48,467 nucleotides of DNA from Hoeflea sp. BAL378. Its GTDB lineage: Bacteria > Pseudomonadota > Alphaproteobacteria > Rhizobiales > Rhizobiaceae. Below are positions 1 to 9,135 of the stretch, one piece after another (the stretch's first letter is position 1; each line of letters starts with the position of its first letter). Below the pieces are notes generated by a model that saw only the letters and a program-made list of their open reading frames with translations, did not search any database and was not told the DNA's origin. A program made the translations under genes and the position numbers. The stretch is from NCBI RefSeq assembly GCF_000759435.1, contig NZ_JRJG01000110.1:1-48467 (forward strand). The letters run 5' to 3'.

Positions 1-4
1 CCCA

Positions 5-63
5 GGATCCATTCCGTGATGCTTCCACCAGCAGTGTCCCCGGATGGATCACGGAATGGATCC
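5..63. repeat. 16-bp perfect inverted repeat
   Basis: The arms 5-20 (GGATCCATTCCGTGAT) and 48-63 are exact reverse complements, separated by 27 bases. A second, GC-only hairpin follows at once, with arms 62-68 and 75-81. Both lie downstream of the methyltransferase stop at 188. The style resembles dispersed intergenic palindromes of alphaproteobacterial genomes. There is no T-run, so a simple intrinsic terminator is unlikely. Confidence 0.75.
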
Positions 64-80
64 CCGGCTCGGGGGCCGGG

Positions 81-130
81 GATGACGAAAGACGGGGGGC
101 AGCATGACCTAAGACTGGGCCAGCATGACA
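81..130. repeat. Short imperfect tandem repeat, unit about 20-22 bp
   Basis: The word ATGAC recurs at 82, 104 and 124, each time after a G/C-rich stretch. The first two units also share an AAGAC-(n)-GGG-(n)-CAG core. This is about two full units and the start of a third, next to the 5-81 palindromes. It holds no gene. Confidence 0.55.
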
Positions 131-187
131 AGAAAATAGGGCGGAGTCAGCTGTCCTCAATACCGGAAGCACGAGGACAACCGCCCC

Positions 188-1441
188 CTACCGCTTCGGC
201 CGCTCCAAGAGCGCCACCACTTCCACATGGCTCGTCCACAGGAACTGGTCGATCGGCGTCACCGACAGCACCCGGTAGCCGCCCGCAATCAGGATCTCGA
301 GGTCGCGCGCCAGCGTCACCGGGTTGCAGGAGACGGCGGCGACGCGGGGAATGGCGGAGCGGGCGATGTCCTGCGCCTGCACCTCCGCGCCGGCGCGCGG
401 CGGGTCGAACACCAGGCCCTGATAGGCCTTGAGCTCGGCCGTCATCATCGGCCGGCGGAACAGGTCGCGCTTTTCCACGCTCACGGGCTTCAAGCCCTGC
501 GCCCGCCGCGCCGCCTTGTCGAGCGCCGCCAGCGACGGCCCGTCGGCCTCCACCGCATGCACGTGGCTCTGCGTTGCGAGCCTGAGCGTGAAGGTGCCCG
601 AGCCCGAAAACAGGTCGATCACCCGCTTGGCTTTCCTCAGGTGATCCGAGACCAGCTCGCCCATCACCGCTTCCGCCTCGGCCGTCGCCTGCACGAAGCC
701 GCCCGGCGGCGGGCTCACCAGCACCGAACCGAAGGTCAGTTGCGGCGGCTGCTTCTCGATCAGGATCTCGCCGTTGAAGCTCAATCGCGCTACCGGCGCC
801 TCGGTGCGGGTGGCCGAGATGATCCGCAGCCGGTCGGGCTCGGAGAGCTTGAACGGCGCCTCCACGGCGATGTCGAGCCCCGGCACGGCGTCGAGCACGG
901 AGAGATGAAACGCCTCCCGGCCCACCGCCGCAGCGGTCGCAAGCCGCCTTATGCTCGGCAGCGCCTCGACGATCCGCGGCGTGGCGATGACGCAGGTGTC
1001 GATCGCCACGATCTGGTGGCTGCCGGCGCGGTAGAAGCCCAGGAGCGCGCCCCTGTCGGTGCGCTTTGCGGCGAACACCACCCGCCGCCGCGAGTGCGGC
1101 GCGCAGGCGACCAGCGGCGCCACCTCCGCCGTGATGCCGCGGCCTTCGAGCGCCGAGACCACCAGCTCGCGCTTCCAGGCGCGATAGGGCGCATCCGCCA
1201 TATGCTGCAGCGCGCAGCCGCCGCAGCCGGCCTGCTCGAGGTCGGGGCCGAAATGCGGGCAGGGCGGCGTCACCCGGTCGGGCGAGGGCGTGAGCACCGC
1301 CATCAGCGTGCCGCGGCCCTTCTCCACCGCCGCGTTGACCACGTCGCCAGGCAGCGTGAAGGGCACGAAGATCTGGCCGCCCTCGGCGATGCCGTCGCCC
1401 TGGCCGCCCAGTCGGGTGATGTCGAGTTTCTGTGCGCTCAT
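188..1441 (-). CDS. Class I SAM-dependent RNA (uracil-C5) methyltransferase, TrmA/RlmD family
   Basis: The 417-residue protein has the layout of the RlmD/TrmA family, which methylates C5 of uracil in rRNA or tRNA. A TRAM-like N-terminus is followed by a cysteine cluster near residue 75-90 (CPHFG and CGGC), as in the iron-sulfur site of RlmD. The SAM-binding motif is DLFSGSGTFTL. The catalytic cysteine sits in VSCNPVT near the C-terminus. The start ATG overlaps the tlyA stop (ATGA, 1438-1441), so the two are translationally coupled in the dxs-tlyA operon. Which base is modified (23S U1939, U747 or tRNA U54) cannot be decided from sequence alone. Confidence 0.9.
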   Translation of the reverse strand: MSAQKLDITRLGGQGDGIAEGGQIFVPFTLPGDVVNAAVEKGRGTLMAVLTPSPDRVTPPCPHFGPDLEQAGCGGCALQHMADAPYRAWKRELVVSALEGRGITAEVAPLVACAPHSRRRVVFAAKRTDRGALLGFYRAGSHQIVAIDTCVIATPRIVEALPSIRRLATAAAVGREAFHLSVLDAVPGLDIAVEAPFKLSEPDRLRIISATRTEAPVARLSFNGEILIEKQPPQLTFGSVLVSPPPGGFVQATAEAEAVMGELVSDHLRKAKRVIDLFSGSGTFTLRLATQSHVHAVEADGPSLAALDKAARRAQGLKPVSVEKRDLFRRPMMTAELKAYQGLVFDPPRAGAEVQAQDIARSAIPRVAAVSCNPVTLARDLEILIAGGYRVLSVTPIDQFLWTSHVEVVALLERPKR

Positions 1442-2205
1442 GACTTGACGCCTCCAATGAGAAATTCGTGATTGCCGTCCTGTCCCTCGATCGGCGAGGG
1501 AACCGGCCCGACCGCGCGCCAGCCCGGCAGGCCGCCGAGCCAGGCGGCGAGGTCGGCGGCGATCGCCGGCCCCTGCGCCGGATCCCGGAGCAGCCCGCCC
1601 TTGCCGATGGCGGCGCGGCCGGCCTCGAACTGCGGCTTGACCAGCAGCACCGCGATAGCGCCGGGGGCCGCGAGATCGAGCGCCGGCGGCAAGGCCAGCC
1701 TGAGCGAGATGAAGCTCACGTCGGAGACCACGACGCCGATCTCCCGGCCTTCGAGGTGCTCCCGTGCGAGCTCCCGCGCGTTAACCCCCTCGAGATTGCT
1801 GACGCGCGGATCGGCGGCCAGCGTCGGATGCAACTGGCCATGGCCGACATCGACGGCGATGACATGCTGTGCCCCGGCCTCGAGCAGCACCTGGGTGAAG
1901 CCGCCGGTCGACGCGCCGATGTCGAGGCAGGCGCGGCCTTTGGGATCGAAGCCGAAGGCCTCGAGCCCCGCCCTGAGCTTGAGCGCCGCCCGCGAAACAT
2001 AGGCCCGCGCGGGGTCGTCGAGGGCGATCTCCGCCGCCATCTCCACGAGCTGGCCGGGTTTGCTCGCCACCTGGCCGTCGACCCGCACCGCGCCGCGGGC
2101 GATCGCGTCGCGCGCCCGCGAGCGGCTGTCATAGAGGCCCCGCCGGACCAGGATCTGGTCCAGCCGGTCCCTGTCAGGCGGCGGATTGGAGGCGGGGGAT
2201 GTCAT
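1438..2205 (-). CDS. tlyA: TlyA family rRNA methyltransferase
   Basis: This 255-residue protein begins with an S4 RNA-binding domain (about residues 12-70, RLDQILVRRGL to RVDG) and continues as an FtsJ/RrmJ-like methyltransferase with the SAM motif DIGASTGGFTQ. TlyA proteins 2'-O-methylate cytidines of 16S and/or 23S rRNA, and some members were annotated as hemolysins. The gene lies between a small secreted-protein gene and the TrmA-like methyltransferase gene, with which it overlaps by 4 bp. Its neighbourhood with dxs is common in rhizobia. Family assignment is firm; the rRNA target is inferred. Confidence 0.92.
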   Translation of the reverse strand: MTSPASNPPPDRDRLDQILVRRGLYDSRSRARDAIARGAVRVDGQVASKPGQLVEMAAEIALDDPARAYVSRAALKLRAGLEAFGFDPKGRACLDIGASTGGFTQVLLEAGAQHVIAVDVGHGQLHPTLAADPRVSNLEGVNARELAREHLEGREIGVVVSDVSFISLRLALPPALDLAAPGAIAVLLVKPQFEAGRAAIGKGGLLRDPAQGPAIAADLAAWLGGLPGWRAVGPVPSPIEGQDGNHEFLIGGVKS

Positions 2206-2262
2206 GCGCCGTCTTCGCGCGGAAGGGGCGCGAGGGCAAGCCCTTTTCAGGCATTCCGAGCG

Positions 2263-2562
2263 TCAGTAGCGGATGATGCTGCCCTGGCTCACGCCCACCG
2301 GCAGGGCGGCGGGGCCGGATGCCGCCTCGCGCGGAGGGCGCCGCTCCTCGAGCGGCGGGAACAGATGGTCGCGCGTGTCGAGATCGAGCGCGCCGCGGAT
2401 GTCGCCGAGCTTGGGCTGCAGCATCCGGATCGCGGCCTCCTCGATGTGCCGGTCATAGGCCGGCCGCGTGTCCGCCAGTGCACAGGGGATCCCCCCGCAG
2501 ATCATGAGAGATGCCGCAATCATCCTGCGCGCGCTCCGCCGCGCCGCCTCGTCCGTCGTCAT
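2263..2562 (-). CDS. Small putative secreted protein of unknown function
   Basis: The 99-residue product starts with an Arg-rich segment and a short hydrophobic stretch (about residues 14-30) ending in an ALA|D-like signal peptidase site. The remainder is polar and proline-rich, with no recognised domain. The gene lies in the dxs-tlyA interval on the same strand, 57 bp upstream of tlyA, and is probably co-transcribed. I do not recognise a family. Position in the operon and signal-like N-terminus are the main reasons to accept it. Confidence 0.6.
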   Translation of the reverse strand: MTTDEAARRSARRMIAASLMICGGIPCALADTRPAYDRHIEEAAIRMLQPKLGDIRGALDLDTRDHLFPPLEERRPPREAASGPAALPVGVSQGSIIRY

Positions 2563-2657
2563 TGTCGCACCGCCCCGTCGTCGTCCCGTGTTCGGGGGAA
2601 CCTAGCAGGCGTGGCTTTCGGAACGACGAAAGGACGTGGTTAGGAGGCGGCAAACGC

Positions 2658-4613
2658 CTATGGTTTCAGGAGCGTTACCTGGGCGCTGTCGCGGCCCGAG
2701 CCGTTGCCGGAGCCGTTCAGGGTGCGAAACACCGTGTCGACGATGCCCTTGCGGTCGAGGCCGGCGCGCGCATACATCGCCTCGGGCGCGGCGTGGTCCA
2801 TGAAGATGTCCGGCATCACCATCGAGCGGGCGCGCAGGCCGCCGTCGAGCAGCCCTTCGTCCGACAGGAACTGGAACACGTGGCTGCCGAAGCCGCCGAC
2901 CGAGCCTTCCTCGATGGTGATCAGCACCTCGTGGTGGCGCGCGAGCTGGCGGATCAGGTCATGGTCGAGCGGCTTGGCGAAGCGGGCGTCGGCGACCGTC
3001 GTCGACAGGCCGGCGGCGTCGAGGTCCTCGGCGGCGAGCAGGCAGTCGGCGAGCCGCGTGCCGAACGACAGGAGCGCCACCTTGGCGCCTTCGCGGATGA
3101 CGCGGCCCTTGCCGATCTCGAGGATCCGGCCCCGCTCGGGCATTTCCACGCCGACGCCTTCGCCGCGCGGATAGCGGAACGAGATCGGCCCCTCGTCATA
3201 GGCCGCCGCCGTGCGCACCATGTGCTTGAGCTCGGCCTCGTCGCTGGCGGCCATCACCACGAAGCCCGGCAGGCAGGCGAGATAGGTGGTGTCGAAGCTT
3301 CCCGCATGGGTGGCCCCGTCGGCGCCGACGAAACCGGCGCGGTCGATCGGGAAGCGGACCGGCAGCTTCTGGATCGCCACGTCGTGCACCACCTGGTCAT
3401 AGGCGCGCTGCAGGAAGGTCGAGTAGATCGCGCAGAACGGCTTCATGCCTTCGGTCGCCATGCCGGCAGCAAACGTCACCGCATGCTGCTCGGCGATGCC
3501 GACATCGAAGGTGCGGGTCGGATGCACCTTGGCGAACTTGTCGACCCCGGTGCCGCCGGGCATCGCCGCGGTGATCGCCACGATGCGCTCGTCGAGCGAG
3601 GCCTCCTGCGCCAGCGCCTCGCCGAACACCGTGGTGTAGCTCGGCGCATTCGGCTTGGCCTTGGCCTGGGTGCCGGTCACCACGTCGAACTTCGACACGC
3701 CGTGGTACTTGTCGGACGCGGCTTCGGCGGGCGCGTAGCCCTTGCCCTTCTGGGTGACCACATGGATCAGCACCGGCCCGTCGCCATTGTCGCGCACATT
3801 GCGCAGCACCGGCAGCAGGTGCTCGAGATTGTGGCCGTCGATCGGACCGATGTGATAGAATCCCAGTTCCTCGAACATGGTGCCGCCGGTCACGTAGCCG
3901 CGGGCGTGCTCGACCGCGCGGGTGATGGCCCGGTCGATGTTCTTGCCGAGATAGGCCGTCAGCTTCTTGCCCGCCTCGCGGAAGCCCATATAGGTCCGCC
4001 CCGACGCCATGCGCGCCAGATAGGCGCTCATCGCGCCGGTCGGCGGGGCGATCGACATGTCGTTGTCGTTCAGGATCACGATCAGCCGCGCATCGAGCGC
4101 GCCGGCATTGTTGAGCGCTTCATAGGCCATGCCGGCCGACATCGCGCCATCGCCGATCACCGAGATCACGTTGCGCCGCTGGCCCTGCAACTGGCTCGCC
4201 ACGGCCATGCCCAGGCCCGCCGAAATAGAGGTGGAGGAATGGCCTGCGCCGAAGTTGTCGTATTCGCTTTCGGTGCGCTTGGTGAAGCCGGACAGCCCGT
4301 CTTCCTGCCTGAGCGTGCGGATGCGATCGCGCCGTCCGGTCAGGATCTTGTGCGGATAGCACTGGTGGCCGACATCGAAGATCAGCCGGTCATGCGGCGT
4401 GTCGAACACCTTGTGGATGGCGATGGTCAGCTCGACCACGCCCAGTCCCGCGCCCAGGTGCCCGCCGGTGCGCGACACCGCGTCGATCATCTCGGCGCGC
4501 AGCTCGTCCGCAAGCTGCGGCAGCAACTTGTCGTCGATGGCCTTGAGATCGGACGGAAACCGGACGGTGTCCAGAAGCGGGGTTGCTGGCGATTTTGTCA
4601 CGTCATGCCTCAC
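2658..4613 (-). CDS. dxs: 1-deoxy-D-xylulose-5-phosphate synthase
   Basis: Dxs condenses pyruvate and glyceraldehyde-3-phosphate to DXP, the first step of the MEP isoprenoid pathway, using thiamine diphosphate and Mg2+. The 651-residue protein is of normal length. Visible signatures are [16 protein letters not shown], the ThDP/metal motif [15 protein letters not shown], the pyrimidine-binding [15 protein letters not shown] with its conserved Glu, and [15 protein letters not shown]. The last MEP enzyme, IspH, is also in this window. On the minus strand dxs follows pirin by 115 bp, so it may have its own promoter. Confidence 0.97.
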   Translation of the reverse strand: MRHDVTKSPATPLLDTVRFPSDLKAIDDKLLPQLADELRAEMIDAVSRTGGHLGAGLGVVELTIAIHKVFDTPHDRLIFDVGHQCYPHKILTGRRDRIRTLRQEDGLSGFTKRTESEYDNFGAGHSSTSISAGLGMAVASQLQGQRRNVISVIGDGAMSAGMAYEALNNAGALDARLIVILNDNDMSIAPPTGAMSAYLARMASGRTYMGFREAGKKLTAYLGKNIDRAITRAVEHARGYVTGGTMFEELGFYHIGPIDGHNLEHLLPVLRNVRDNGDGPVLIHVVTQKGKGYAPAEAASDKYHGVSKFDVVTGTQAKAKPNAPSYTTVFGEALAQEASLDERIVAITAAMPGGTGVDKFAKVHPTRTFDVGIAEQHAVTFAAGMATEGMKPFCAIYSTFLQRAYDQVVHDVAIQKLPVRFPIDRAGFVGADGATHAGSFDTTYLACLPGFVVMAASDEAELKHMVRTAAAYDEGPISFRYPRGEGVGVEMPERGRILEIGKGRVIREGAKVALLSFGTRLADCLLAAEDLDAAGLSTTVADARFAKPLDHDLIRQLARHHEVLITIEEGSVGGFGSHVFQFLSDEGLLDGGLRARSMVMPDIFMDHAAPEAMYARAGLDRKGIVDTVFRTLNGSGNGSGRDSAQVTLLKP

Positions 4614-4728
4614 AGTCCTTCAGGCCTAGCCCGGAAACCCTAATGTGTAAACCCGAATTAACGTTTGAGCGGAGGCTTGTGTAAACTTGCCACAGGGTCG
4701 AAATATGACAGATTTACGACGGTTGCGG

Positions 4729-5652
4729 TCATTTGTCCGGCAGGGGGACAAACTCCTCCTCGTCGCCGGGCACGATGTCGAAACGGCCCGAACGCCATTC
4801 GGCCTTGGCCTGCTCGATCCGCTCCTTCGACGAGGAAACGAAGTTCCACCAGATGTGCCGCTTGGTGGGGATGCTGTCGCCGCCAAACAGCATCATGCGC
4901 GCGCCCGCCGGTCCGGCGGTCACGGTGATCGCATCGCCGGGCCGGAAAACCATGAGCTGGTCGGGGCCGAACCGGTCGCCGGCGATCTCGATCTCGCCTT
5001 CGAGCAGATAGAGCGCGCGCTCTTCCCAGGCGGCGTCGAACGGCGCCGACGCGGACGGCGCGAGCGACAGATCGACATAGAGCGTGCCTGTATGCTGCGG
5101 CACCGGAGAGACGAGCCCGCCAAAACCGCCCATCACCACGCGGGCGCGGATGCCGTCGTCGTTGAGTTCGGGCAGGTGCGTGGTGGCGGTGTGCGAGAAC
5201 ACCGGGTCGGTCTCCTCCAGATGGTCGGGCAGGGCCAGCCATGTCTGCAGGCCGGAGATCGCCATCTCGCCGCCGCGCATCTCCTCGGGCGAGCGCTCCG
5301 AATGGACGATGCCGCGCCCGGCCGTCATCAGGTTCACGTCTCCGGGCAGGATCACCATCTCGGTTCCCAGGCTGTCGCGGTGCCGGATCGCGCCGTCGAA
5401 CAGGTAGGTGACGGTCGACAGCCCGATATGCGGGTGAGGGCGCACGTCCATGGCCTCGCCGCCCCGCAGGATCGCCGGACCCATGCGGTCGAAGAAGATG
5501 AACGGCCCGACCATGCGCCGGCGCGCGGTCGGCAGCGCCCGCTTGACGGAGAAGCCGCCGATATCGCGCGAGGACGGGATGATGAGATGTTCGATCGCGT
5601 CGCAGGCAAAGGCGTCGCCGGGTCTTGGATCTCCGCCGGGAAAGAAGCTCAT
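4729..5652 (-). CDS. Pirin family protein (cupin)
   Basis: The 307-residue protein is a two-domain cupin of the pirin family. The metal-binding residues are visible as PHPHIG and, further on, HSE in GRGIVHSERSPEEM. Pirins are non-heme iron proteins; some have quercetinase activity and others are regulators. I chose the ATG at 5652 because an AGGAGG Shine-Dalgarno precedes it; a longer reading to 5775 would run into xseB. It follows xseB by 23 bp, so it belongs to the histone deacetylase-xseB transcript. Substrate is unknown. Confidence 0.88.
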   Translation of the reverse strand: MSFFPGGDPRPGDAFACDAIEHLIIPSSRDIGGFSVKRALPTARRRMVGPFIFFDRMGPAILRGGEAMDVRPHPHIGLSTVTYLFDGAIRHRDSLGTEMVILPGDVNLMTAGRGIVHSERSPEEMRGGEMAISGLQTWLALPDHLEETDPVFSHTATTHLPELNDDGIRARVVMGGFGGLVSPVPQHTGTLYVDLSLAPSASAPFDAAWEERALYLLEGEIEIAGDRFGPDQLMVFRPGDAITVTAGPAGARMMLFGGDSIPTKRHIWWNFVSSSKERIEQAKAEWRSGRFDIVPGDEEEFVPLPDK

Positions 5653-5675
5653 GCCATCCTCCTGTTCGCGGACGC

Positions 5676-5921
5676 CTATTCCGTGTCCAGCGGCTCGGTG
5701 CCCGCGGGTTGGCCCTGGCGGTCGAGCCGGATCTTCTCGATCCGCTTTTCGGCGGCCGACAGCAGCTTCTCGCAATGGGCCTTCAGCGCCTCGCCGCGCT
5801 CATAGATCTCGATCGACTTGTCGAGCGGCACGTCGCCGCGCTCGAGCTGCTCGACAATGCGCTCCAGTTCGGCCACCGCCTGCTCGAAGCTCAGGGCCGG
5901 AATCTCGTTGGCGTCGCTCAT
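5676..5921 (-). CDS. xseB: Exodeoxyribonuclease VII small subunit
   Basis: The 81-residue protein matches XseB, which joins XseA to form exonuclease VII, a single-strand-specific enzyme that degrades DNA into oligonucleotides. The conserved core [35 protein letters not shown] is obvious and predicts a helical hairpin. It starts 3 bp after the stop of the histone deacetylase-like gene, indicating one transcript. The large subunit gene xseA is not in this window. Confidence 0.95.
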   Translation of the reverse strand: MSDANEIPALSFEQAVAELERIVEQLERGDVPLDKSIEIYERGEALKAHCEKLLSAAEKRIEKIRLDRQGQPAGTEPLDTE

Positions 5922-5924
5922 CCC

Positions 5925-6851
5925 TCAACCCTCCTGCAGGCGGATCACGTGGGCGGCCGCCGATTCCGCCAGCCCCACCAGATCATAGCCGCCTTCGAGC
6001 AAGCTGACGACCCGGTTGCCGGCATGGCGGCCGGCGATCTCCATCACCTTGCCAGTGGCCCAGTCGAAATCGTCGGCCACGAGGTTGATCTCGGCCAGCG
6101 GATCGCGGTGATGGGCGTCGAAGCCGGCCGAGATGATGATGAGATCGGCATGTGCCTCTTCGAGCGCGGGGAGGATGCGGGTCTTGAACGCCTCGCGGAA
6201 ATGGTCGCTGCCGTCATTGGCCGACAGCGGCGCGTTGAAGATGTTGCCCCTGCCGGTTTCCGAGCGCGCGCCGGTGCCCGGATAGAGCGGCATCTGGTGC
6301 GTCGAGCAGTAGATCACGCTCGGATCGTCATAGAAGATGTCCTGAGTGCCGTTGCCGTGGTGCACGTCCCAGTCGACGATCGCCACGCGTTCCGCGCCAT
6401 GGACCTTCTGGGCGTGCCGTGCGGCGATGGCCGCCTGGTTGAACAGGCAGAAGCCCATCGAGGTGTTCTTCTCGGCATGGTGGCCGGGCGGGCGCGTGGC
6501 GACGAAGGCGTTGTCGGCTTCCTTGCGGAACACCGCGTCGACCGCGGCCATGGCGCCGCCGACGCCGATCAGCGCCGCTTCCATCGAGCGCGGGCTGGCG
6601 ACCGTGTCCGCGTCGATCTTGGCGAACCCGCTCTCCGGAATGGCCGCGCGGATCCGCGCGAGATATTCCTCGGGATGGGCCAGCAGCACCGCTTCGGCGG
6701 CAGCTTCCGGCGCGAGATGCCGCACCAGCGTGTTGAAGTGCTCGTGTTCGAAGATGGCCTCGAGCGCCCTCAGCCGGTCCGGCCGCTCCGGGTGTCCGGG
6801 AGGAGTCTGATGTTCGAGGCAGATGGGATTGTAGTAATAGAATGTGGTCAT
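5925..6851 (-). CDS. Histone deacetylase family protein (acetylpolyamine/acetoin-utilisation type)
   Basis: This 308-residue protein belongs to the zinc-dependent arginase/deacetylase superfamily. The catalytic features are present: RPPGHHAE (His pair), WDVHHGNGTQ and FDAHHRDP (zinc-binding Asp/His residues). Bacterial relatives deacetylate acetylpolyamines or other small acetyl-amides rather than histones. It is the first gene of a tight run with xseB and pirin. The true substrate is unknown. Confidence 0.93.
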   Translation of the reverse strand: MTTFYYYNPICLEHQTPPGHPERPDRLRALEAIFEHEHFNTLVRHLAPEAAAEAVLLAHPEEYLARIRAAIPESGFAKIDADTVASPRSMEAALIGVGGAMAAVDAVFRKEADNAFVATRPPGHHAEKNTSMGFCLFNQAAIAARHAQKVHGAERVAIVDWDVHHGNGTQDIFYDDPSVIYCSTHQMPLYPGTGARSETGRGNIFNAPLSANDGSDHFREAFKTRILPALEEAHADLIIISAGFDAHHRDPLAEINLVADDFDWATGKVMEIAGRHAGNRVVSLLEGGYDLVGLAESAAAHVIRLQEG

Positions 6852-7023
6852 GGAATCTATCTAGCGATGAAAACCGGCTGATGCCAGTGCCATCGATACC
6901 TGAAGTGCCCCGGCCTGTCACCCTTGCTGCGGCAGCGACCGGAAGCCGCGCCTCTGGCCGGTGCGCCACCAGGCATTCGCATCCGGCACTTGAACAAAGC
7001 GCGAACGGATGTAAGCTCGCGCC

Positions 7024-8217
7024 ATGGTGATTCCGATTTCCAATATCGCCGCGCGGCGGATCTTCCTGGCGAGGCAGGGGCTGTCGGCGTCGCCCGCGCG
7101 GGCGCTGACCAAGCAGGGCCTGCTCGACCTCATCCAAGAGCTCGGCTTCGTGCAGGTCGACAGCATTTCCACGGTCGAGCGCGCCCACAACCAGATTCTG
7201 TTTTCCCGCAACCAGACCTTCCGGCGCGAGCATCTGAGGCAGTTGCTGGAAGAGGACAGGGCGCTGTTCGAGCACTGGACCCACGACGCCTCGATCATTC
7301 CTTGCGAATTCTATCCCTACTGGAAGCACCGGTTCAGCCGGCGCGAGGCGGGCATTCTCACCAAATGGGCGAAATGGCAGGGCGAAGGCTTCGACCGGGC
7401 CTTTGACGAGACCTACGCCAGGATCGCCCAGGGCGGGGCGATTCGCGCGCGCGAGGTCAAGGAGGCCGACCACAAGTCCGGCGGCTGGTGGGAATGGCAT
7501 CCGTCCAAGACCGCGCTCGAATTCCTCTGGCACACCGGCAAGCTGGCGATTTCCGGGCGGGAGAACTTCCAGAAGATCTACGACCTGAGCGAACGCGTCA
7601 TCCCCGGCCACCATCTCGGGCAGGAGGTCAGCCACGACGACTTCGTCGACTGGGCCTGCCGCAGCGCGCTCACGCGGCTGGGGTTTGCCACCCATGGCGA
7701 AATCGCCGCCTTCTGGGACCTGGTGACGCCGGAGGAGGCCAAGGCCTGGGTCGCCGCCAACCGCGAGGGCCTGGACGAGGTCGAGATCGAATGCATGGGC
7801 GGGGCGAGGGCGCGCGCCTCCTTCGCCTTCCAGGGCCTGTCGCCCGATCCGGCCGACTGGCCCGAGCCGCCGGCGCGGATCCGGGTGCTGAGCCCCTTCG
7901 ATCCGCTCCTGCGCGACCGCAACCGCGCCGAGCGCCTGTTCGGCTTCCGCTACCGCATCGAGGTCTTCGTGCCCGAGGCCAAAAGGGAATACGGCTACTA
8001 TGTCTTTCCGCTGCTTGAGGGCGACCGGATGATCGGCCGCATCGACATGAAGGCCGACCGCAAGGCGGGCACGCTCAATGTCGCGAGGCTCTGGCTCGAG
8101 CCGAAGGTCCGCGCCTCCGCCGGCCGCATGGCGAGACTCGAGGCGGAACTCGCCCGCGTCGCCCGCTTCGCCGGCGTCGGCGACATCGTCTATGCCGAGG
8201 GCTGGACCGGCGGCTGA
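7024..8217 (+). CDS. Winged-helix DNA glycosylase, YcaQ/AlkX-like
   Basis: The 397-residue protein has the tandem winged-helix fold of the YcaQ/AlkZ-like family, which unhooks DNA interstrand crosslinks and removes bulky alkyl adducts. The Gln-x-Asp motif of the YcaQ branch is visible as Q44-V-D46 in GFVQVDSIS. Other family marks are FSRNQTFRREHLR, an aromatic WEWHPSKTALEFLWHTGKL segment, and the C-terminal FRYRIEVFVPEAKREYGYYVFPLLEGDRMIGR block. The gene stands alone after a 172-bp gap from the divergent deacetylase gene. Function is inferred from family. Confidence 0.88.
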   Translation: MVIPISNIAARRIFLARQGLSASPARALTKQGLLDLIQELGFVQVDSISTVERAHNQILFSRNQTFRREHLRQLLEEDRALFEHWTHDASIIPCEFYPYWKHRFSRREAGILTKWAKWQGEGFDRAFDETYARIAQGGAIRAREVKEADHKSGGWWEWHPSKTALEFLWHTGKLAISGRENFQKIYDLSERVIPGHHLGQEVSHDDFVDWACRSALTRLGFATHGEIAAFWDLVTPEEAKAWVAANREGLDEVEIECMGGARARASFAFQGLSPDPADWPEPPARIRVLSPFDPLLRDRNRAERLFGFRYRIEVFVPEAKREYGYYVFPLLEGDRMIGRIDMKADRKAGTLNVARLWLEPKVRASAGRMARLEAELARVARFAGVGDIVYAEGWTGG

Positions 8218-8298
8218 GGAGCCGGCGCGCCGCGATCAGGCGGAATTGAACGCACTTCCCATGTTTTTTGGCAGGGTGGAGTTGTTGATCGCGGCCTT

Positions 8299-8311
8299 GT
8301 GTGGAACACAC
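8299..8311. promoter_or_regulatory. 13-bp palindrome upstream of the C26 hydrolase gene
   Basis: GTGTG-GAA-CACAC is a perfect dyad located 53 bp before the ATG at 8365. It could be a repressor operator, but a short palindrome can arise by chance. Confidence 0.3.
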
Positions 8312-8364
8312 TGAGGATGCCGCCGCCCGATCGCGCGGCGCGGAATCGAGTGCGAGACAAACCC

Positions 8365-9135
8365 ATGGTCAAGCCTGTCATTGGCATCATCGGCAATACC
8401 TACAATATGGAAAACCGGTTCGCCGTGCAGATGGCCGGAGAACGCAATCTCCAGGCCATCGCCGACGTCACCGGCGCGCTGCCGCTGATCTTCGCCGGCA
8501 ATCCGCTGATCACCGACATTTCGGACCTGCTGTCGGTGGTGAGCGGCGTGCTGCTCACCGGGGCGCGGGCCAATGTGCATCCGAGCCTGTTCGGCGCCGA
8601 GCCCGATCCCCGCCACGAGCCCTACGACACCGCCCGCGACGCGGTGGCGCTGCCGCTGATCGAGGCCTGCGTCGCCCGCGGCATCCCCCTGTTCGGCATC
8701 TGCCGCGGCTTCCAGGAGATGAACGTGGCCGGCGGCGGCTCGCTGCATCCCGAGATCCGCGAACTGCCCGGGCGCATGAACCACCGCATGCCGCGGCTCG
8801 AGACGGGCGAGATCCATCCCGATCCCACCGTCGTCTTCGCCGACCGTCACGAGGTGCAACTGGTCCCGGGCGGCTTGTTCGCCCGCATCCTCGGGCGCGA
8901 GACGATCAGGGTGAATTCGCTGCACGGGCAGGGCGTTCTCGAACTCGGCCCGGAGCTTGTCGCCGAGGGCTGGGCCGAGGACGGCACCATCGAGGCGATC
9001 CGCTTCAGGGATGCGCCCGGCTTTGCGCTGGGCGTGCAGTGGCACGCCGAATACGACCCGCAGGCCAATCCGGTCAATCAGGCCCTGTTCCGGGCCTTCG
9101 GCGACGCGGTGGCCGCCTACCGGTCGGCCGGCTAG
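8365..9135 (+). CDS. Gamma-glutamyl-gamma-aminobutyrate hydrolase family protein (peptidase C26)
   Basis: The 256-residue protein, read from MVKPVIGIIGN, is a class-I glutamine amidotransferase-like hydrolase related to PuuD, which cleaves gamma-glutamyl-GABA in putrescine breakdown. The nucleophile elbow FGICRGFQEMNV carries the catalytic Cys, and the catalytic His lies in GVQWHAEYDP. An in-frame GTG at 8299 would add 22 residues without family similarity, so the ATG at 8365 is preferred. No other puu genes are nearby, so the substrate is uncertain. The stop overlaps that of the convergent GNAT gene by 3-4 bp in the word CTAG. Confidence 0.88.
   Translation: MVKPVIGIIGNTYNMENRFAVQMAGERNLQAIADVTGALPLIFAGNPLITDISDLLSVVSGVLLTGARANVHPSLFGAEPDPRHEPYDTARDAVALPLIEACVARGIPLFGICRGFQEMNVAGGGSLHPEIRELPGRMNHRMPRLETGEIHPDPTVVFADRHEVQLVPGGLFARILGRETIRVNSLHGQGVLELGPELVAEGWAEDGTIEAIRFRDAPGFALGVQWHAEYDPQANPVNQALFRAFGDAVAAYRSAG

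Noticed and set aside
2511-4643. Very long open frames opposite dxs, aroC-ribB (9743-11950) and coxA-ctaB (22813-25191)
   Set aside because: They mirror strongly conserved genes on the other strand, have low-complexity Arg/Ala/His-rich products without any family motif, and are a common effect of high GC content at third codon positions.
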